Source: Pseudoalteromonas sp. MEBiC 03607 (GTDB lineage: Bacteria > Pseudomonadota > Gammaproteobacteria > Enterobacterales > Alteromonadaceae). From it: 64,000 bases of DNA. The notes under the pieces were generated by a model. That model had not been told where the DNA came from. It did no database searches and saw only the letters and a list, made by a program, of their open reading frames with translations. Below, piece by piece: positions 16,806 through 26,557 of this stretch (position 1 is the first letter of the stretch; each line of letters opens with the position of its first letter). The stretch spans positions 3,417,501 to 3,481,500 of the forward strand of contig NZ_SRRY01000001.1 in the NCBI RefSeq assembly GCF_004792295.1. The letters run 5' to 3'. Both the position numbers and the translations under genes were made by a program.

Positions 16806-17819
16806 GTGAAAACTTATCATTTGTTGCTAATCTTACATAAGTGGTATTGGCTGGGTAATAATGTGGTTGAGTCAAAAGAATTCTTAAAATTAATACTCGA
16901 TAGCATCTCTGAGCATATCGTAGTTATCAATGAACTAGGTGATATCATCTTTGTTAATCGCAGTTGGCAGACTTTTGGCCAAGATAATAATTGCAGTTGT
17001 GACGTGCAGTGGCGCCAACAAAACTATTTAGCAATTTGTGAATCAGCTGCAAAACAAGGTGATGAATTTGGTATAAAAGCACTCGCAGGCCTACAAAAAG
17101 TCATCAACAGTCAACAGCAAGAATACTATTTAGAATACCCTTGCCACAGTGATACTGAAAGCCGCTGGTTTTTGATGCGTGCAGTACCACTAGAATATCA
17201 ATCACAGCGCTATGTCGTTATTAGTCACTTAAACATTACTGAAAGAATGCGAGCAGAACAGCAATTAAAAATGCTCGCGCACATTGACGGCCTTACTCAA
17301 CTTGCGAATCGTCGCCATTTCGACAATTTCTTTGAACAAGAATGGAGTCGCTGTTTACGTTTAAAACAGCCCATTTCTATAGCCATGATTGATCTTGACC
17401 ATTTCAAGTTGCTTAATGATAACTTTGGCCATTTAGTCGGCGATATTTGCTTAAAAAGTCTAGCAAACTTGCTTACACAATTTGCCCGCAGACCCAGTGA
17501 TTTATGTGCAAGATACGGGGGAGAAGAATTTGTATTAGTTTTGGGTAACACACATAGCGAGCAGGCCTATCAACTACTCTCTCGGTTTATGACGCAATTA
17601 ACCGAGCTACATATTGAAGAGTTGCATAATCAACAACTAACCGTAAGTATTGGTTTAGCAACTTTAGTGCCTGGTTTTTTAGACAATGCGACCACGTTAA
17701 TTGACATGGCTGACAAAGCCCTTTATCAAGCAAAAGAAACAGGTCGAAACAAGCTAGTTGTTGCACAAACACAAACTGACATTGTGAGCAAAATGCCCCT
17801 AACTAGGGGCATTGAATAG
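16806..17819 (+). CDS. PAS-GGDEF diguanylate cyclase
   Basis: 337 residues without membrane segments. A PAS domain (about 24-145) is followed by a GGDEF domain with the active site GGEEF at 238-242 and an intact inhibitory site RPSD five residues before it. It should make c-di-GMP from two GTP and be feedback-inhibited. The PAS ligand is unknown. The start is uncertain: a GTG at 16806 has no good ribosome-binding site, and a GTG at 16863 would remove 19 unconserved residues. No EAL domain or partner is adjacent. Its last codons lie in a hairpin (17792-17813) facing the convergent peptidase gene. Confidence 0.9.
   Translation: MKTYHLLLILHKWYWLGNNVVESKEFLKLILDSISEHIVVINELGDIIFVNRSWQTFGQDNNCSCDVQWRQQNYLAICESAAKQGDEFGIKALAGLQKVINSQQQEYYLEYPCHSDTESRWFLMRAVPLEYQSQRYVVISHLNITERMRAEQQLKMLAHIDGLTQLANRRHFDNFFEQEWSRCLRLKQPISIAMIDLDHFKLLNDNFGHLVGDICLKSLANLLTQFARRPSDLCARYGGEEFVLVLGNTHSEQAYQLLSRFMTQLTELHIEELHNQQLTVSIGLATLVPGFLDNATTLIDMADKALYQAKETGRNKLVVAQTQTDIVSKMPLTRGIE
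17792..17813. terminator. Hairpin at the convergent cyclase/peptidase ends
   Basis: AATGCCCCT-AACT-AGGGGCATT, a 9-bp perfect stem inside the last codons of the cyclase gene. The U-run is poor, so it is a weak bidirectional terminator candidate. Confidence 0.45.
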
Positions 17820-17822
17820 CGG

Positions 17823-20708
17823 TTATTGGAATACCTTTTCAACATCAAGTACGCTGATATTTTTTGCAGGTATCGCAAGTTTATAGTCAGCAATCAGTTT
17901 GTCTTCAGCAACAAGCTCTGCTGGTTTTTCAGCGTTATACACCATAGGTGATGTTTGCTCTGAGGCTAGGCGTTTTTGCATGTCTTTGCCATCACCAGTA
18001 ATAAACACATAGTGAATATTCTCAGTTTGCAGGTTATCGCGAATAACACGGTTAACATCATCAAGTGTTAGCTTTTCAAGCTTGCCACGCACATAGTCAA
18101 CAAAGCTCTCAGTGTTGTAGAACTCACTATCAAGCGCATAGCCTAATTGGCGATCTTGGCTTGCAACCATTTGTGGCACAAAGTTAATTAAGAAGTTACG
18201 AGTCGCTTCAAAATCTTCTTTGCTGATGCCATTTTTAATTAGCTTATCAAGCTCAAATAACGCCGTACGCGTTGCAAAGTGCGCATCGTTATTAGAACGA
18301 AGCGGACGTAACCATACTTGGAAAATTTGCTCTGAACGACCTAAATTAGCATCTGGTTTTGTTTGGAACATACCACGCGGGAAGTACTCAATGTACGCGT
18401 AGTCACCATAGTTCATACCACGTGTTTGACGAATGCGCTGATACAAGAAGCTGTTTGAGCTGCGGTGTTCGCCAAAGTAAGAGCGAACTAACCAAAGCGC
18501 TGTCCAGTCATCGCTGCTACGAATAGTATCGATTGGGAAACCAAATGATACAGCGGTAGATTGCGCTGATTTTTCAACAATAGTCGCATGATGACCTTTT
18601 AGCGCTGGTGCATCTGGGATCATTAAGCGGCTTTCTTTACCTTGTGGAAGCGATGTTAAATCTTTCATCATTGCTGATTTAACTTCACTTGGAATAGCAC
18701 CAATTAAACCAACCGTTAATTTTGATTGAGTAAACTGCTTAGCATAAAACGCTTTCACATCGTCAAGTGTCAACGCTTCAAGGTCTGATAAATCACCATA
18801 GTTATAGCTTTCGTATGGGTGACCTTTATAAAGCTGATGATAAAGCACTTCTTTACCTAACTCTTCGTCATTTGATGCTTTAAGGCCTGCTTTAATGCTA
18901 TCGATAAGCTCTTTTTTCAGACGCTTGAAATCATCTTCTCTAAAGCCAGGGTTTAACATCTGATCGCTAACAAGTGCATACCACTTCGCTGCATTGTCTT
19001 TGTGCACACGGCCACGTAGTGAAATCATTTCTTTATCGATTTGATACCCAAAGCTTCCCGCCAATGGGTATAAGGCTTTTTGAATATCTTTATAGCTCAT
19101 AGTTTCTGAGCCACCTTGCGCTAACATCGCAGCAGTGAGTGCAGCTAAACCTTTTTTACCTTGTGGATCAGCTGCTGCACCGGTATTAAATAACCAGTTA
19201 ACATCAACTAAAGGTGAGCTATTTGTTTTATCAAGTACTTTAAAGTGACGCTCTGTTGGGGCTTGTTCAATACTTGCAACCAGCGCGTTTAAATCAACCT
19301 CTTGCTCAAAACCAGCCACTTTATCAAGCGCTGACATTGTCACAGTAGTGCGGCTTGAATCAACAAAATACTTGTTTGCTACCGCTTTGATATCTTCAGG
19401 AGTGATGCTATCAGCAGTTGCGTACAGTTGGTTAATAACCTCAGGGTCGCGTTCAAAATGCATGTAGCTTGCAAGCGTTGACGCAATTGACTGCGATGAA
19501 TCAAGACCATTAATAAAGCTGTATTTAAGGTTTGATTTTAAATCCGCTAACTTTTGTGCATCAACTAACTCAGTACGTGCTTGTGCATAAGTACGGTTAA
19601 TCGCATCACGGGCTTTAGCAAGGTCCGCTTCGTTTTCGACTTTTACAAACACATGTAATAAACCCGGATCTTTAGTATCTGGGTTATAGGTAAACATTTG
19701 GCTAGCAATTTGTTTATCAACAACAAGCTCTTGATAAAGTGCCGAGTTGTTAGAGAAATAAAGCTGCGAGATTAAATCAAGGGCTGCACGGTCTTTTTGG
19801 GTTGGATCCCATGCCGTGCCTTTGTAAGACACAAGCAACCAGTGACCTGGTAAACCATCATTTTTTTCATGTACATATTTTGCAGCTTGTTGTTTTGGCT
19901 CAACAGGAATTTCTGCTTGGTAATCGCCCTTTTTCCAGTTACCCCAATGCTTTTTCACCATTGCCATGGTTTCTTGTGGATCAACATCACCAACAATGAC
20001 TAAAGATACATACTCTGGTTTATAAAATTTAGCGAAAAACTCTTTACCATATGCCATTTGATCAGGCATAGCTTCAATGTCTTCAAAAAAGCCCATCGTG
20101 GTATGCTTATACGTGTGCTTTTCGAATGCTTCGTTACGAACAGCAGAAAGTAACTTGCGAATTGGGCTGGCATTATTCTTTAGATACTCACCTTTAACAG
20201 TAAGCGCTTCAGTGCGGAACTGTTCTTCACTGTATGTGAGGTTTTGGAAAATATCGGCTTCGATTTCGAGTACTTTGTCTAAGTGCTCTTTTGAAAAGTT
20301 TAAGTGATAGTTAGTGTAATCGTTGGTCGTGTACGCGCGATTATCAACACCTGAATTCTTTAAAATATCTGAATACACATCTTGCGGGAATTTTTCAGAG
20401 CCTTTAAACATCATATGCTCAAAGAAGTGTGCAAAACCGGTTTTACCTGCTTCAACTTCGTTACGTGAACCTACCGATACCGGAATTTGCAGTGAAACTA
20501 CATCTGGGTAATCGGTTTTTACCACCATCACGCGAAGGCCATTATCAAGCTCTTCTAAAAGGTAGTCTTGGCTGAATACACGACTATCGTCTTGGCTTGC
20601 TAGCTGCTCAATTTCGACTTCTTTAACCATAGTTGACTGTGAATTACTCGCGCAGCCACTTAGTGCTAGCGTTACAGCAACACTGGTTGCTAGTAATCTA
20701 AATTTCAT
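17823..20708 (-). CDS. M16-family zinc metallopeptidase, lipoprotein
   Basis: A 961-residue protein with a lipoprotein signal (ALSGC, lipidation at C19). It has two tandem M16 halves, each a pair of peptidase-like domains. The inverted zinc motif is HFFEH (H94, E97, H98), with the downstream Glu in EALTVKGEY. The second half lacks a zinc motif, as in other clamshell M16 enzymes such as pitrilysin relatives. It probably digests peptides in the periplasm, anchored to a membrane; the substrate is unknown. It is divergent from the MTHFR-like gene across 238 nt. The full-length two-half arrangement appears intact. Confidence 0.93.
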   Translation of the reverse strand: MKFRLLATSVAVTLALSGCASNSQSTMVKEVEIEQLASQDDSRVFSQDYLLEELDNGLRVMVVKTDYPDVVSLQIPVSVGSRNEVEAGKTGFAHFFEHMMFKGSEKFPQDVYSDILKNSGVDNRAYTTNDYTNYHLNFSKEHLDKVLEIEADIFQNLTYSEEQFRTEALTVKGEYLKNNASPIRKLLSAVRNEAFEKHTYKHTTMGFFEDIEAMPDQMAYGKEFFAKFYKPEYVSLVIVGDVDPQETMAMVKKHWGNWKKGDYQAEIPVEPKQQAAKYVHEKNDGLPGHWLLVSYKGTAWDPTQKDRAALDLISQLYFSNNSALYQELVVDKQIASQMFTYNPDTKDPGLLHVFVKVENEADLAKARDAINRTYAQARTELVDAQKLADLKSNLKYSFINGLDSSQSIASTLASYMHFERDPEVINQLYATADSITPEDIKAVANKYFVDSSRTTVTMSALDKVAGFEQEVDLNALVASIEQAPTERHFKVLDKTNSSPLVDVNWLFNTGAAADPQGKKGLAALTAAMLAQGGSETMSYKDIQKALYPLAGSFGYQIDKEMISLRGRVHKDNAAKWYALVSDQMLNPGFREDDFKRLKKELIDSIKAGLKASNDEELGKEVLYHQLYKGHPYESYNYGDLSDLEALTLDDVKAFYAKQFTQSKLTVGLIGAIPSEVKSAMMKDLTSLPQGKESRLMIPDAPALKGHHATIVEKSAQSTAVSFGFPIDTIRSSDDWTALWLVRSYFGEHRSSNSFLYQRIRQTRGMNYGDYAYIEYFPRGMFQTKPDANLGRSEQIFQVWLRPLRSNNDAHFATRTALFELDKLIKNGISKEDFEATRNFLINFVPQMVASQDRQLGYALDSEFYNTESFVDYVRGKLEKLTLDDVNRVIRDNLQTENIHYVFITGDGKDMQKRLASEQTSPMVYNAEKPAELVAEDKLIADYKLAIPAKNISVLDVEKVFQ

Positions 20709-20884
20709 AATGTTCCCTTGTTAGTTATTTTTTTCATGATCATTGCTGATTGATTATGCATCAAAGTGCCAGAAAATATGAGAGCCAGTGCAATAATTTA
20801 TGTAAACAGGTGTGTCAATTTAGCGAAACGCTCGGCTTTCAATATGAGTAAAATTCATAGTCATTGAAAAACTTTCATGAAAAA

Positions 20885-20908
20885 AATCTATCTAGACGTC
20901 TAAATGGC
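20885..20908. promoter_or_regulatory. MetJ operator upstream of the MTHFR-like gene
   Basis: 20893-20900 is a perfect AGACGTCT met box. The flanking 8-mers (20885-20892 and 20901-20908) match at 4 of 8 and 5 of 8 positions, the usual tandem arrangement for cooperative MetJ-SAM binding. It lies 47 nt upstream of the start at 20947. Confidence 0.75.
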
Positions 20909-20946
20909 TGCTATATTGTTTGTCATAGACATGAGCACGAGCTGGA

Positions 20947-21912
20947 ATGAGGATTATGGCTTTATCACTACAAGAGAAAATTGAAGACACCAATCAAGGC
21001 GTCTACCTAATTGGTACTACACCGCCAAAATCAGGCACAGATAAAGCCACATTAGAAACTATTGCGCAAAAGCTTCTTGGTCGTTTACACGAAATTGAAT
21101 ACGATGGTGTAATCATTTATGACATTCAAGATGAAAGCAGCCGTACAGCGATTCCGCGCCCTTTCCCATTCAAAGAGACTGTCGACCCGCGTGAGTATTC
21201 TAAGTTATTACGTAACTTATCTCAGCAAGATGTTATCACCTATAAAAGTATTGCCCAGCGTGGCGAAGCTGAATTTACCGAATGGCTAAACGAAACTCGA
21301 AATGAGTTTGAGTTAAAAAACTTAGTGCTAGTCGGTAGTCCATCATCTGATGGTGATATCAAATTAAGCCTACCTGATGCATACAAAACCTTAGCAGAGC
21401 AAGATAGTGATGTATTTTTAGGTGGTGTTACGATTGCTGAGCGCCATGCGAGCAAGCGAAATGAGCATGAAAGACTACTTAAAAAAACACAGCAAGGCTG
21501 TCAATTTTTTATTTCGCAAGCCGTATATAATGCCCAAGCGACAATAGACTTGATCACCAGTTATGCGCGTAGCTGTAAAGCACAAGGCACAACACCAAAA
21601 CGCATTATTTTAACGTTTACCCCTTGTGGTGGTGAAAAAACTTTAGAGTTTATGGAATGGTTGGGTATTTCTGTACCTGAGGCAACTAAGTACCGTATGC
21701 TCGATGCTGCAAATACTTTAAGCGAATCAGTGCGCATCTGCCGTGAAAATCTCGACTTAATTTTACAAAGCTGCGCACATTTAGATGTACCGCTAGGTTT
21801 AAATATTGAGAGCTTAACTAACCGTAAAGAAGAAATTGATGCATCAATCAATCTTTACCGTTTACTAAAAGCAATCATGGAATTAAACCTAGCTGAGAAG
21901 CAAATAGCTTAG
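20947..21912 (+). CDS. Methylenetetrahydrofolate reductase-like protein
   Basis: A 321-residue protein of the MTHFR/MetF TIM-barrel superfamily by overall pattern: N-terminal LIGTTPPKSG strand, YDIQDESSR, LVLVGSPSSDG, GGVTIAERH, QQGCQFFISQAVYNA and ILTFTPCG segments in barrel order. It differs from canonical MetF at several positions (no clear E28-type SxExxPP), so the exact substrate is uncertain. Regulation by MetJ, inferred from the box at 20893-20900, supports a role in methionine or one-carbon metabolism. Two starts are possible (20947 or 20956), neither with an ideal ribosome-binding site. It overlaps the convergent GGDEF gene by 4 nt at its stop. Confidence 0.75.
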   Translation: MRIMALSLQEKIEDTNQGVYLIGTTPPKSGTDKATLETIAQKLLGRLHEIEYDGVIIYDIQDESSRTAIPRPFPFKETVDPREYSKLLRNLSQQDVITYKSIAQRGEAEFTEWLNETRNEFELKNLVLVGSPSSDGDIKLSLPDAYKTLAEQDSDVFLGGVTIAERHASKRNEHERLLKKTQQGCQFFISQAVYNAQATIDLITSYARSCKAQGTTPKRIILTFTPCGGEKTLEFMEWLGISVPEATKYRMLDAANTLSESVRICRENLDLILQSCAHLDVPLGLNIESLTNRKEEIDASINLYRLLKAIMELNLAEKQIA

Positions 21913-22877
21913 CGTGCCGCCTTCGAGGCTTGCTTTTTCTCATACATATCTTCATCTGCCCGCTTTAATAGCTCAGCAAAGTTTTCTTTTGGCTGAGCTA
22001 TTACCCCTGAACCAATACTTAAGCTCGTGACAGGAATGCCCCGCTTCTCTAAATTTATCTGAAAAGCGGTATTAAGCTTATCAGCGATACTGTCTATGCA
22101 ATCACCGGGCTGAACTTGCAATAAGGCAATAAACTCATCACCGCCTAAGCGACCGATAATATCGGTTTCTCGTAGGCACTCTTTCATGGTGTCGGCTAAA
22201 CAAATCAAAGCTAAGTCACCAACTTCGTGACCGTAAGTGTCATTGAGCGGTTTAAAGCTATTTATATCGATAAATAAACAACTAATATCAAAACCAAGAC
22301 GCTTCGATATATTCAATTTATGTTGGCAAAGTAGGTCTATTGCACGGCGGTTATAAATATTAGTGAGTGAATCAAGCATGGCAATTTCACGCATCTGTGT
22401 GAAGTTGTCTAAAAGCGCAAGGTCATCTTCGACCATATCGCGAAGCTGTTCTATCAATTCTAAAAAGCTCTGTTGATAATGGGTTTGTTTAAAATCCATT
22501 ACGCAAAAAGTACCAAACGGGTCACCACTTGGCCAGCTAATAGGCACCCCAAGGTAAGACTCAAAGCCATCTTTTACCAGCGGGCTGTCATCCCATTGAC
22601 TATCTTGACTGGCATGATCAACATACAGCGGTGCCATATCACGCAGTACTTTTTTACAGAAAATATTATCGTCAGCACTTAACTCGGCCCCCGCCTCATA
22701 GGGGTTTTCTTGCTGCTCACTGGAGACGATAATGCGATAAACATTATCAGTTTTGTGGACTATAAAGCCCGCGGGTGCAGAAAACAGCTCAGTCATGAGA
22801 TCTATTGTTTTCTGCCACTTTGCTAAGGAGAATTGCTTATCAGCGCGGCGAAACGTCCATTTATTCTCTTCTAACAT
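21909..22877 (-). CDS. GAF-GGDEF diguanylate cyclase
   Basis: 322 residues, soluble. The N-terminal GAF domain (about 20-150) has the typical ending FGTFCVMDFK. The GGDEF domain has active site GGDEF at 245-249 and inhibitory site RETD at 236-239, so it should be an active, product-inhibited c-di-GMP synthase. The GAF pattern resembles sensors of small ligands or redox state, but the signal cannot be told from sequence. Its stop overlaps the stop of the convergent MTHFR-like gene. Confidence 0.9.
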   Translation of the reverse strand: MLEENKWTFRRADKQFSLAKWQKTIDLMTELFSAPAGFIVHKTDNVYRIIVSSEQQENPYEAGAELSADDNIFCKKVLRDMAPLYVDHASQDSQWDDSPLVKDGFESYLGVPISWPSGDPFGTFCVMDFKQTHYQQSFLELIEQLRDMVEDDLALLDNFTQMREIAMLDSLTNIYNRRAIDLLCQHKLNISKRLGFDISCLFIDINSFKPLNDTYGHEVGDLALICLADTMKECLRETDIIGRLGGDEFIALLQVQPGDCIDSIADKLNTAFQINLEKRGIPVTSLSIGSGVIAQPKENFAELLKRADEDMYEKKQASKAAR

Positions 22878-22925
22878 ACTAAACTCTCATCTTTAGCCAG
22901 AGGATAGTATAAATATACGCCAAAT

Positions 22926-24161
22926 TTAGGAACGTCTCCTACTTTTTTGCCCTAAAATACGTTTTTTATCGCGGGAACGTCGTGCTTTATTCGTATTTTT
23001 ACGAACCTGTTTTGGCTCTTTTGTTAAGTCCGGCTCATAACCTGGTAACCACTGCGGCGTGAGCCTTGTGTCGAGCAATATATCTATCTCGTCCAGTAAC
23101 CACTGCTCATCTATGCTAACTAATGACATCGCAACGCCTTTTTCGCCTGCACGCCCTGTGCGACCAATGCGATGTACGTAATCCTCAGCTACATAAGGCA
23201 ACTCATAGTTAATCACATACTTTAGTGAAGCAATATCAAGACCACGCGCCGCAACATCCGTTGCTACCAGCACCCTTGTTGCACCTGATTTAAAGTTTTG
23301 TAGTGCTTTATCACGCGCTCCTTGGCTTTTATCACCATGGATAGACTCTGTTTTTAAGCCATCTTTACACATTTCTTTAGCGAGCAAATCAGCTGTTTGT
23401 TTAGTGCGAGTGAAGATCAGTACTTGCTGCCAATTTTTCATGCCAATCATATGAGAAACTAACTCTCGCTTACGATCTTCATCAACGGCATAAACTAGCT
23501 GCTCAATTTCAACCGCGGCTGAGTTACGCTTATTCACTTCAACTAATTTAGGATCATTCAATAACTGCTTACTGAGTTTAAAAACACTGTCATCAAATGT
23601 GGCTGAAAAAAGTAAGGTTTGGCGCTCTTTTGGCACATGACGCAAAATGCGTTTAATCTCATCAATAAAACCCATATCAAGCATGCGATCAGCTTCATCA
23701 AATACCAAGGTGCTAATACTTGAGAGTTTAATACTGCCTTTGATCAGGTGATCAAGTAAGCGCCCTGGTGTTGCAACTACAACCTGCGCCCCTTTAATGG
23801 CTTTAATTTGCGGACCAATACTAGCCCCGCCATAAGCAAGCGCGGCTTTGATATCAGTGTGCGCAGCGTAGCGCTCTACGCTTGCAAAAACTTGTTGGGC
23901 AAGTTCGCGGGTTGGCGTAAGAATAAGCACTTTGACGGCACTTGGTAGCGCTTCTAAGGACAATAGCTTATCTAATAAAGGCAAAACAAATGCTGCTGTT
24001 TTACCAGTACCCGTTTGTGCGCTGCCCATTACATCAGCACCAGCCAAAATAAGAGGAATAGTTTGCGCTTGAATAGCCGTTGGGATGTGATAATTTTCGG
24101 CTTGCAATGCTTCTAAAAGCGCTGGTGCAAGATTTAACTCTGAAAAGGTCGCTGCTGACAT
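22926..24161 (-). CDS. DEAD-box RNA helicase, RhlE-like
   Basis: 411 residues. Motifs in order: Q motif (TAIQ), Walker A AQTGTGKT, PTRELA, TPGR, DEAD in VFDEADRMLD, SAT, then the second RecA domain with ATDVAARGLD and HRIGRTGR. The short C-terminus is strongly basic (NKARRSRDKK and RRRS at the end), for RNA binding. Overall similarity is closest to the RhlE group; SrmB is the alternative. It would unwind RNA during ribosome assembly or mRNA decay, which matters at low temperature. It stands as a single gene downstream of the terminator at 24217-24239. Confidence 0.92.
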   Translation of the reverse strand: MSAATFSELNLAPALLEALQAENYHIPTAIQAQTIPLILAGADVMGSAQTGTGKTAAFVLPLLDKLLSLEALPSAVKVLILTPTRELAQQVFASVERYAAHTDIKAALAYGGASIGPQIKAIKGAQVVVATPGRLLDHLIKGSIKLSSISTLVFDEADRMLDMGFIDEIKRILRHVPKERQTLLFSATFDDSVFKLSKQLLNDPKLVEVNKRNSAAVEIEQLVYAVDEDRKRELVSHMIGMKNWQQVLIFTRTKQTADLLAKEMCKDGLKTESIHGDKSQGARDKALQNFKSGATRVLVATDVAARGLDIASLKYVINYELPYVAEDYVHRIGRTGRAGEKGVAMSLVSIDEQWLLDEIDILLDTRLTPQWLPGYEPDLTKEPKQVRKNTNKARRSRDKKRILGQKSRRRS

Positions 24162-24216
24162 GATATGAGGTACGTTTACTATAAAAGCGCTATTGTACGC
24201 TTAACACAATAAACAA

Positions 24217-24239
24217 AAAAGGCGCAATTAGCGCCTTTT
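24217..24239. terminator. Terminator after the DUF3581 gene
   Basis: AAAAGGCGC-AATTA-GCGCCTTTT. Read on the minus strand it ends the gene at 24256-24957 and separates it from the helicase; the A-runs give U-runs on both strands. Confidence 0.85.
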
Positions 24240-24255
24240 CTATCAACCGAAAAAA

Positions 24256-24957
24256 TCACACTGGTTTTAATGATTCTTTGCGCTGATTGTAAAAACTAAT
24301 TAAATCATCAACGGTTGCTTGGCAATAGTCACGAATGCCAGAAACAAGCATGTGCTTTTCACCTGAACCTACTTTCTCGCCATTTTCTAACAAGTTGAAG
24401 CGAAGCGTAATTTTGCCGCGCTTACCTGTAAATTCAAAATCAGGCTCAGCAAACTGCAGTTCAGGTGAGCTGATATCTAGGCGGTCAAGGTTGATTAGCA
24501 TTGACTCGTAAATCACCATTGGGCGCGCGGGGTTAATCATCACGTCTTGCTTACCCATTAGTGGAATGATCACATGCGGGAAAGTGGTGCCAGAAAACTC
24601 AACATAATTTTTAATTAAGCTATTTGTTAACTCAGGGCACTGGCTAACAGCCCCTTCTCGTTTCACTTTTAGCATGACTTTTTCGCCATCAGTAATGGCA
24701 AACTCATCAGCACCTTCAGGGAAAGTGAGCTTTGAATTTTCATCAACCATACCAGCAAATGTGAATTCCATTTTTTCACTTATGCCATAACGGTTTAAAA
24801 CCAGCGAAAAAAGTAAATCGCCCGGTACACAAAACTTTTTAGCGTCTTTATCGTGTAATGGATTGAAATCATCAGCCACTAACTTGGCGAAACGACAGCC
24901 TTGCTCACGCGAGATTGAAACATAATCAGCATGTTGCTGATAATAAGGACTTAACAT
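24256..24957 (-). CDS. DUF3581 protein, hot-dog/MaoC-like
   Basis: 233 residues that I recognise as a DUF3581-type protein of gammaproteobacteria. The N-terminal stretch SREQGCRFAKLVADDFNPLH resembles the FA-x-L-x-x-D-x-NPLH signature of MaoC/hot-dog enoyl-CoA hydratases, and the length fits two hot-dog units. A catalytic role on acyl thioesters is therefore possible but unproven; I see the Asp and His of the signature and nothing more decisive. There is no signal peptide or membrane segment. Single-gene unit with its own terminator. Confidence 0.75.
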   Translation of the reverse strand: MLSPYYQQHADYVSISREQGCRFAKLVADDFNPLHDKDAKKFCVPGDLLFSLVLNRYGISEKMEFTFAGMVDENSKLTFPEGADEFAITDGEKVMLKVKREGAVSQCPELTNSLIKNYVEFSGTTFPHVIIPLMGKQDVMINPARPMVIYESMLINLDRLDISSPELQFAEPDFEFTGKRGKITLRFNLLENGEKVGSGEKHMLVSGIRDYCQATVDDLISFYNQRKESLKPV

Positions 24958-25469
24958 ATTTGTTCACTGCTTAAACTACTTATAACCTACCTATACTACC
25001 AGAAAAAAAATAAAGAGAGGTCGAATCTGTTAAAATTAAGCAAAGTTACTGAAAATAATAAAGCAAATATTAGCACTGCAACATTGTATCAATTTGTAGC
25101 AAGTGATTAACAAATCCTTGCGAATAATAAGACTTCCCCTCACAAGCCTGTAGTGAAAAACTATTAACTTAAACTAGATAAACATTCACTTCTCTTGATA
25201 AAACAACACACTAATGAATCAAAATAAATGACTCAATCTGACAAGCTGAATACATCTAAAGCAGTTGATCCCGCTATTTGTAGCTCAAAGAATAAATAAG
25301 GTATGATAATTGTGTTTTTTATCGTGTAATCACCATTTAGGTTGTATAAATAATAATTATAATAAGCGGCAAAGATAAGTACTCAAATGAGTGCTAGTTG
25401 GTTACATCAACGTTCGACGGTTAATGTTACTTTGAAAAAAAGACTATTAAAAATCAGAGATGTGCGTAA
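24958..25469. promoter_or_regulatory. 512-nt AT-rich intergenic region
   Basis: No coding remnant or RNA gene was recognised. It carries the divergent promoters of the DUF3581 gene and the DUF3019 operon. AGTACTCA-AA-TGAGTGCT at 25378-25395 is a near-perfect palindrome 75 nt before the DUF3019 start and is a plausible operator. Confidence 0.45.
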
Positions 25470-25871
25470 ATGATCAAACGATTATATTTGGCATTGCTGC
25501 TTTTGTGTTTCTTTTTTTCGTCGCTGTGTTTGAGTGAAGAGTTTTCTAATCAGCCTTTTTTTAAAGTATCTCCCACCGTTTGTGTCACTGAAGCAAAACA
25601 AAAAGCATGTGAATTCAAAATACAAGTTCATTTTCGCATCGCCCCTTTTGATGAGTTATGTTTAGAAGTAACTCAACGCCCTCAGTACACCCAGTGCTAC
25701 ACACAAAATGGCCTAATTGTTGAACAGCTTAATATTAAAACAAAGCACCCACTGACTATTAAATTAGTAAACCCATTGAGCAATCAGATTGTAAAAAAAC
25801 AACTACTTTCAATAGCAAATTACGAAGCTAAAGATTACCGCATAAAACGGCGTTTTGGCTGGAGTTTATAA
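25470..25871 (+). CDS. DUF3019 periplasmic protein
   Basis: 133 residues with a clear signal peptide (about 1-22, ending LCLSEE). The mature part holds four cysteines spread in pairs (VCVTEAKQKAC, LCLEV, QCYTQ), suggesting disulfides in the periplasm. It matches the DUF3019 family, small proteins typically encoded beside a two-component system and a MipA/OmpV porin in Alteromonadales, exactly as here. Function unknown; an accessory sensor for the adjacent kinase is a reasonable inference. Its stop and the regulator start share one base (TAATG), so the genes are translationally coupled. Confidence 0.82.
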   Translation: MIKRLYLALLLLCFFFSSLCLSEEFSNQPFFKVSPTVCVTEAKQKACEFKIQVHFRIAPFDELCLEVTQRPQYTQCYTQNGLIVEQLNIKTKHPLTIKLVNPLSNQIVKKQLLSIANYEAKDYRIKRRFGWSL

Positions 25872-26557
25872 TGCAGCATATTTTTTTAATTGAAGATGAT
25901 GTGAAACTAGCAAGTTTAATTCAAAAGTTTTTACTAAAACATGGCTACACCATAGATGTGTTTAATACTGCTGAGGCCTATCGCAACAGCGACATCACTT
26001 TCATGCCTTCACTCATCATATGTGATGTTATGCTACCGGATGGCAATGGCTTTGAGTTAATTTCTCAGTTGAAAGAAAAGTACAGTTGCCCTGTCATTTT
26101 TCTAACGGCACTGGATTCTGTGCAATCACAAATTAAAGGCTTAGATCTCGGAGCCTACGACTATCTTGTCAAGCCTATTAAACCTGAGCTATTGCTGGCA
26201 AAAATAAAAACAATCATAGCTCATACCATCGGCCAAGATAGCTTTTCAAATGAGTATGACCTACTTCGGATTGACTCAAAGAAAAGAGATATCTTTTTTA
26301 AAGGTAAAGCACTCAACCTAAACGATAGTGAATTCGAGATCATTGCTTATTTGGCTAAAAACAGTCCACAACCTGTTTCCCGTGAAGTTTTATTTAAACA
26401 TGTCATTGGTCGTGAGTACGACGGGTTAGACCGTGCTATTGACCTTAAAATCAGCCGCTTAAGAAAGAAACTAAAAGAAACGATTAGCGAGCACAAAGAG
26501 TCGCTTGATATAAAATCAGTAAGAGGTAAAGGTTACAGCTTGGATATCTCGCATTAA
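25871..26557 (+). CDS. OmpR-family response regulator of the DUF3019 module
   Basis: 228 residues. The receiver domain has the acidic pair at 9-10, phosphoacceptor D52 (LIICDVMLPDG) and switch Lys K101 (YLVKPIKP). The winged-helix DNA-binding domain (about 135-225) ends in the typical VRGKGYSLD. It is coupled by one-base TAATG overlaps to the gene before and the kinase after, so all three are one operon. Likely targets are its own operon and the convergent MipA/OmpV gene; this is inferred from location. Confidence 0.95.
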   Translation: MQHIFLIEDDVKLASLIQKFLLKHGYTIDVFNTAEAYRNSDITFMPSLIICDVMLPDGNGFELISQLKEKYSCPVIFLTALDSVQSQIKGLDLGAYDYLVKPIKPELLLAKIKTIIAHTIGQDSFSNEYDLLRIDSKKRDIFFKGKALNLNDSEFEIIAYLAKNSPQPVSREVLFKHVIGREYDGLDRAIDLKISRLRKKLKETISEHKESLDIKSVRGKGYSLDISH

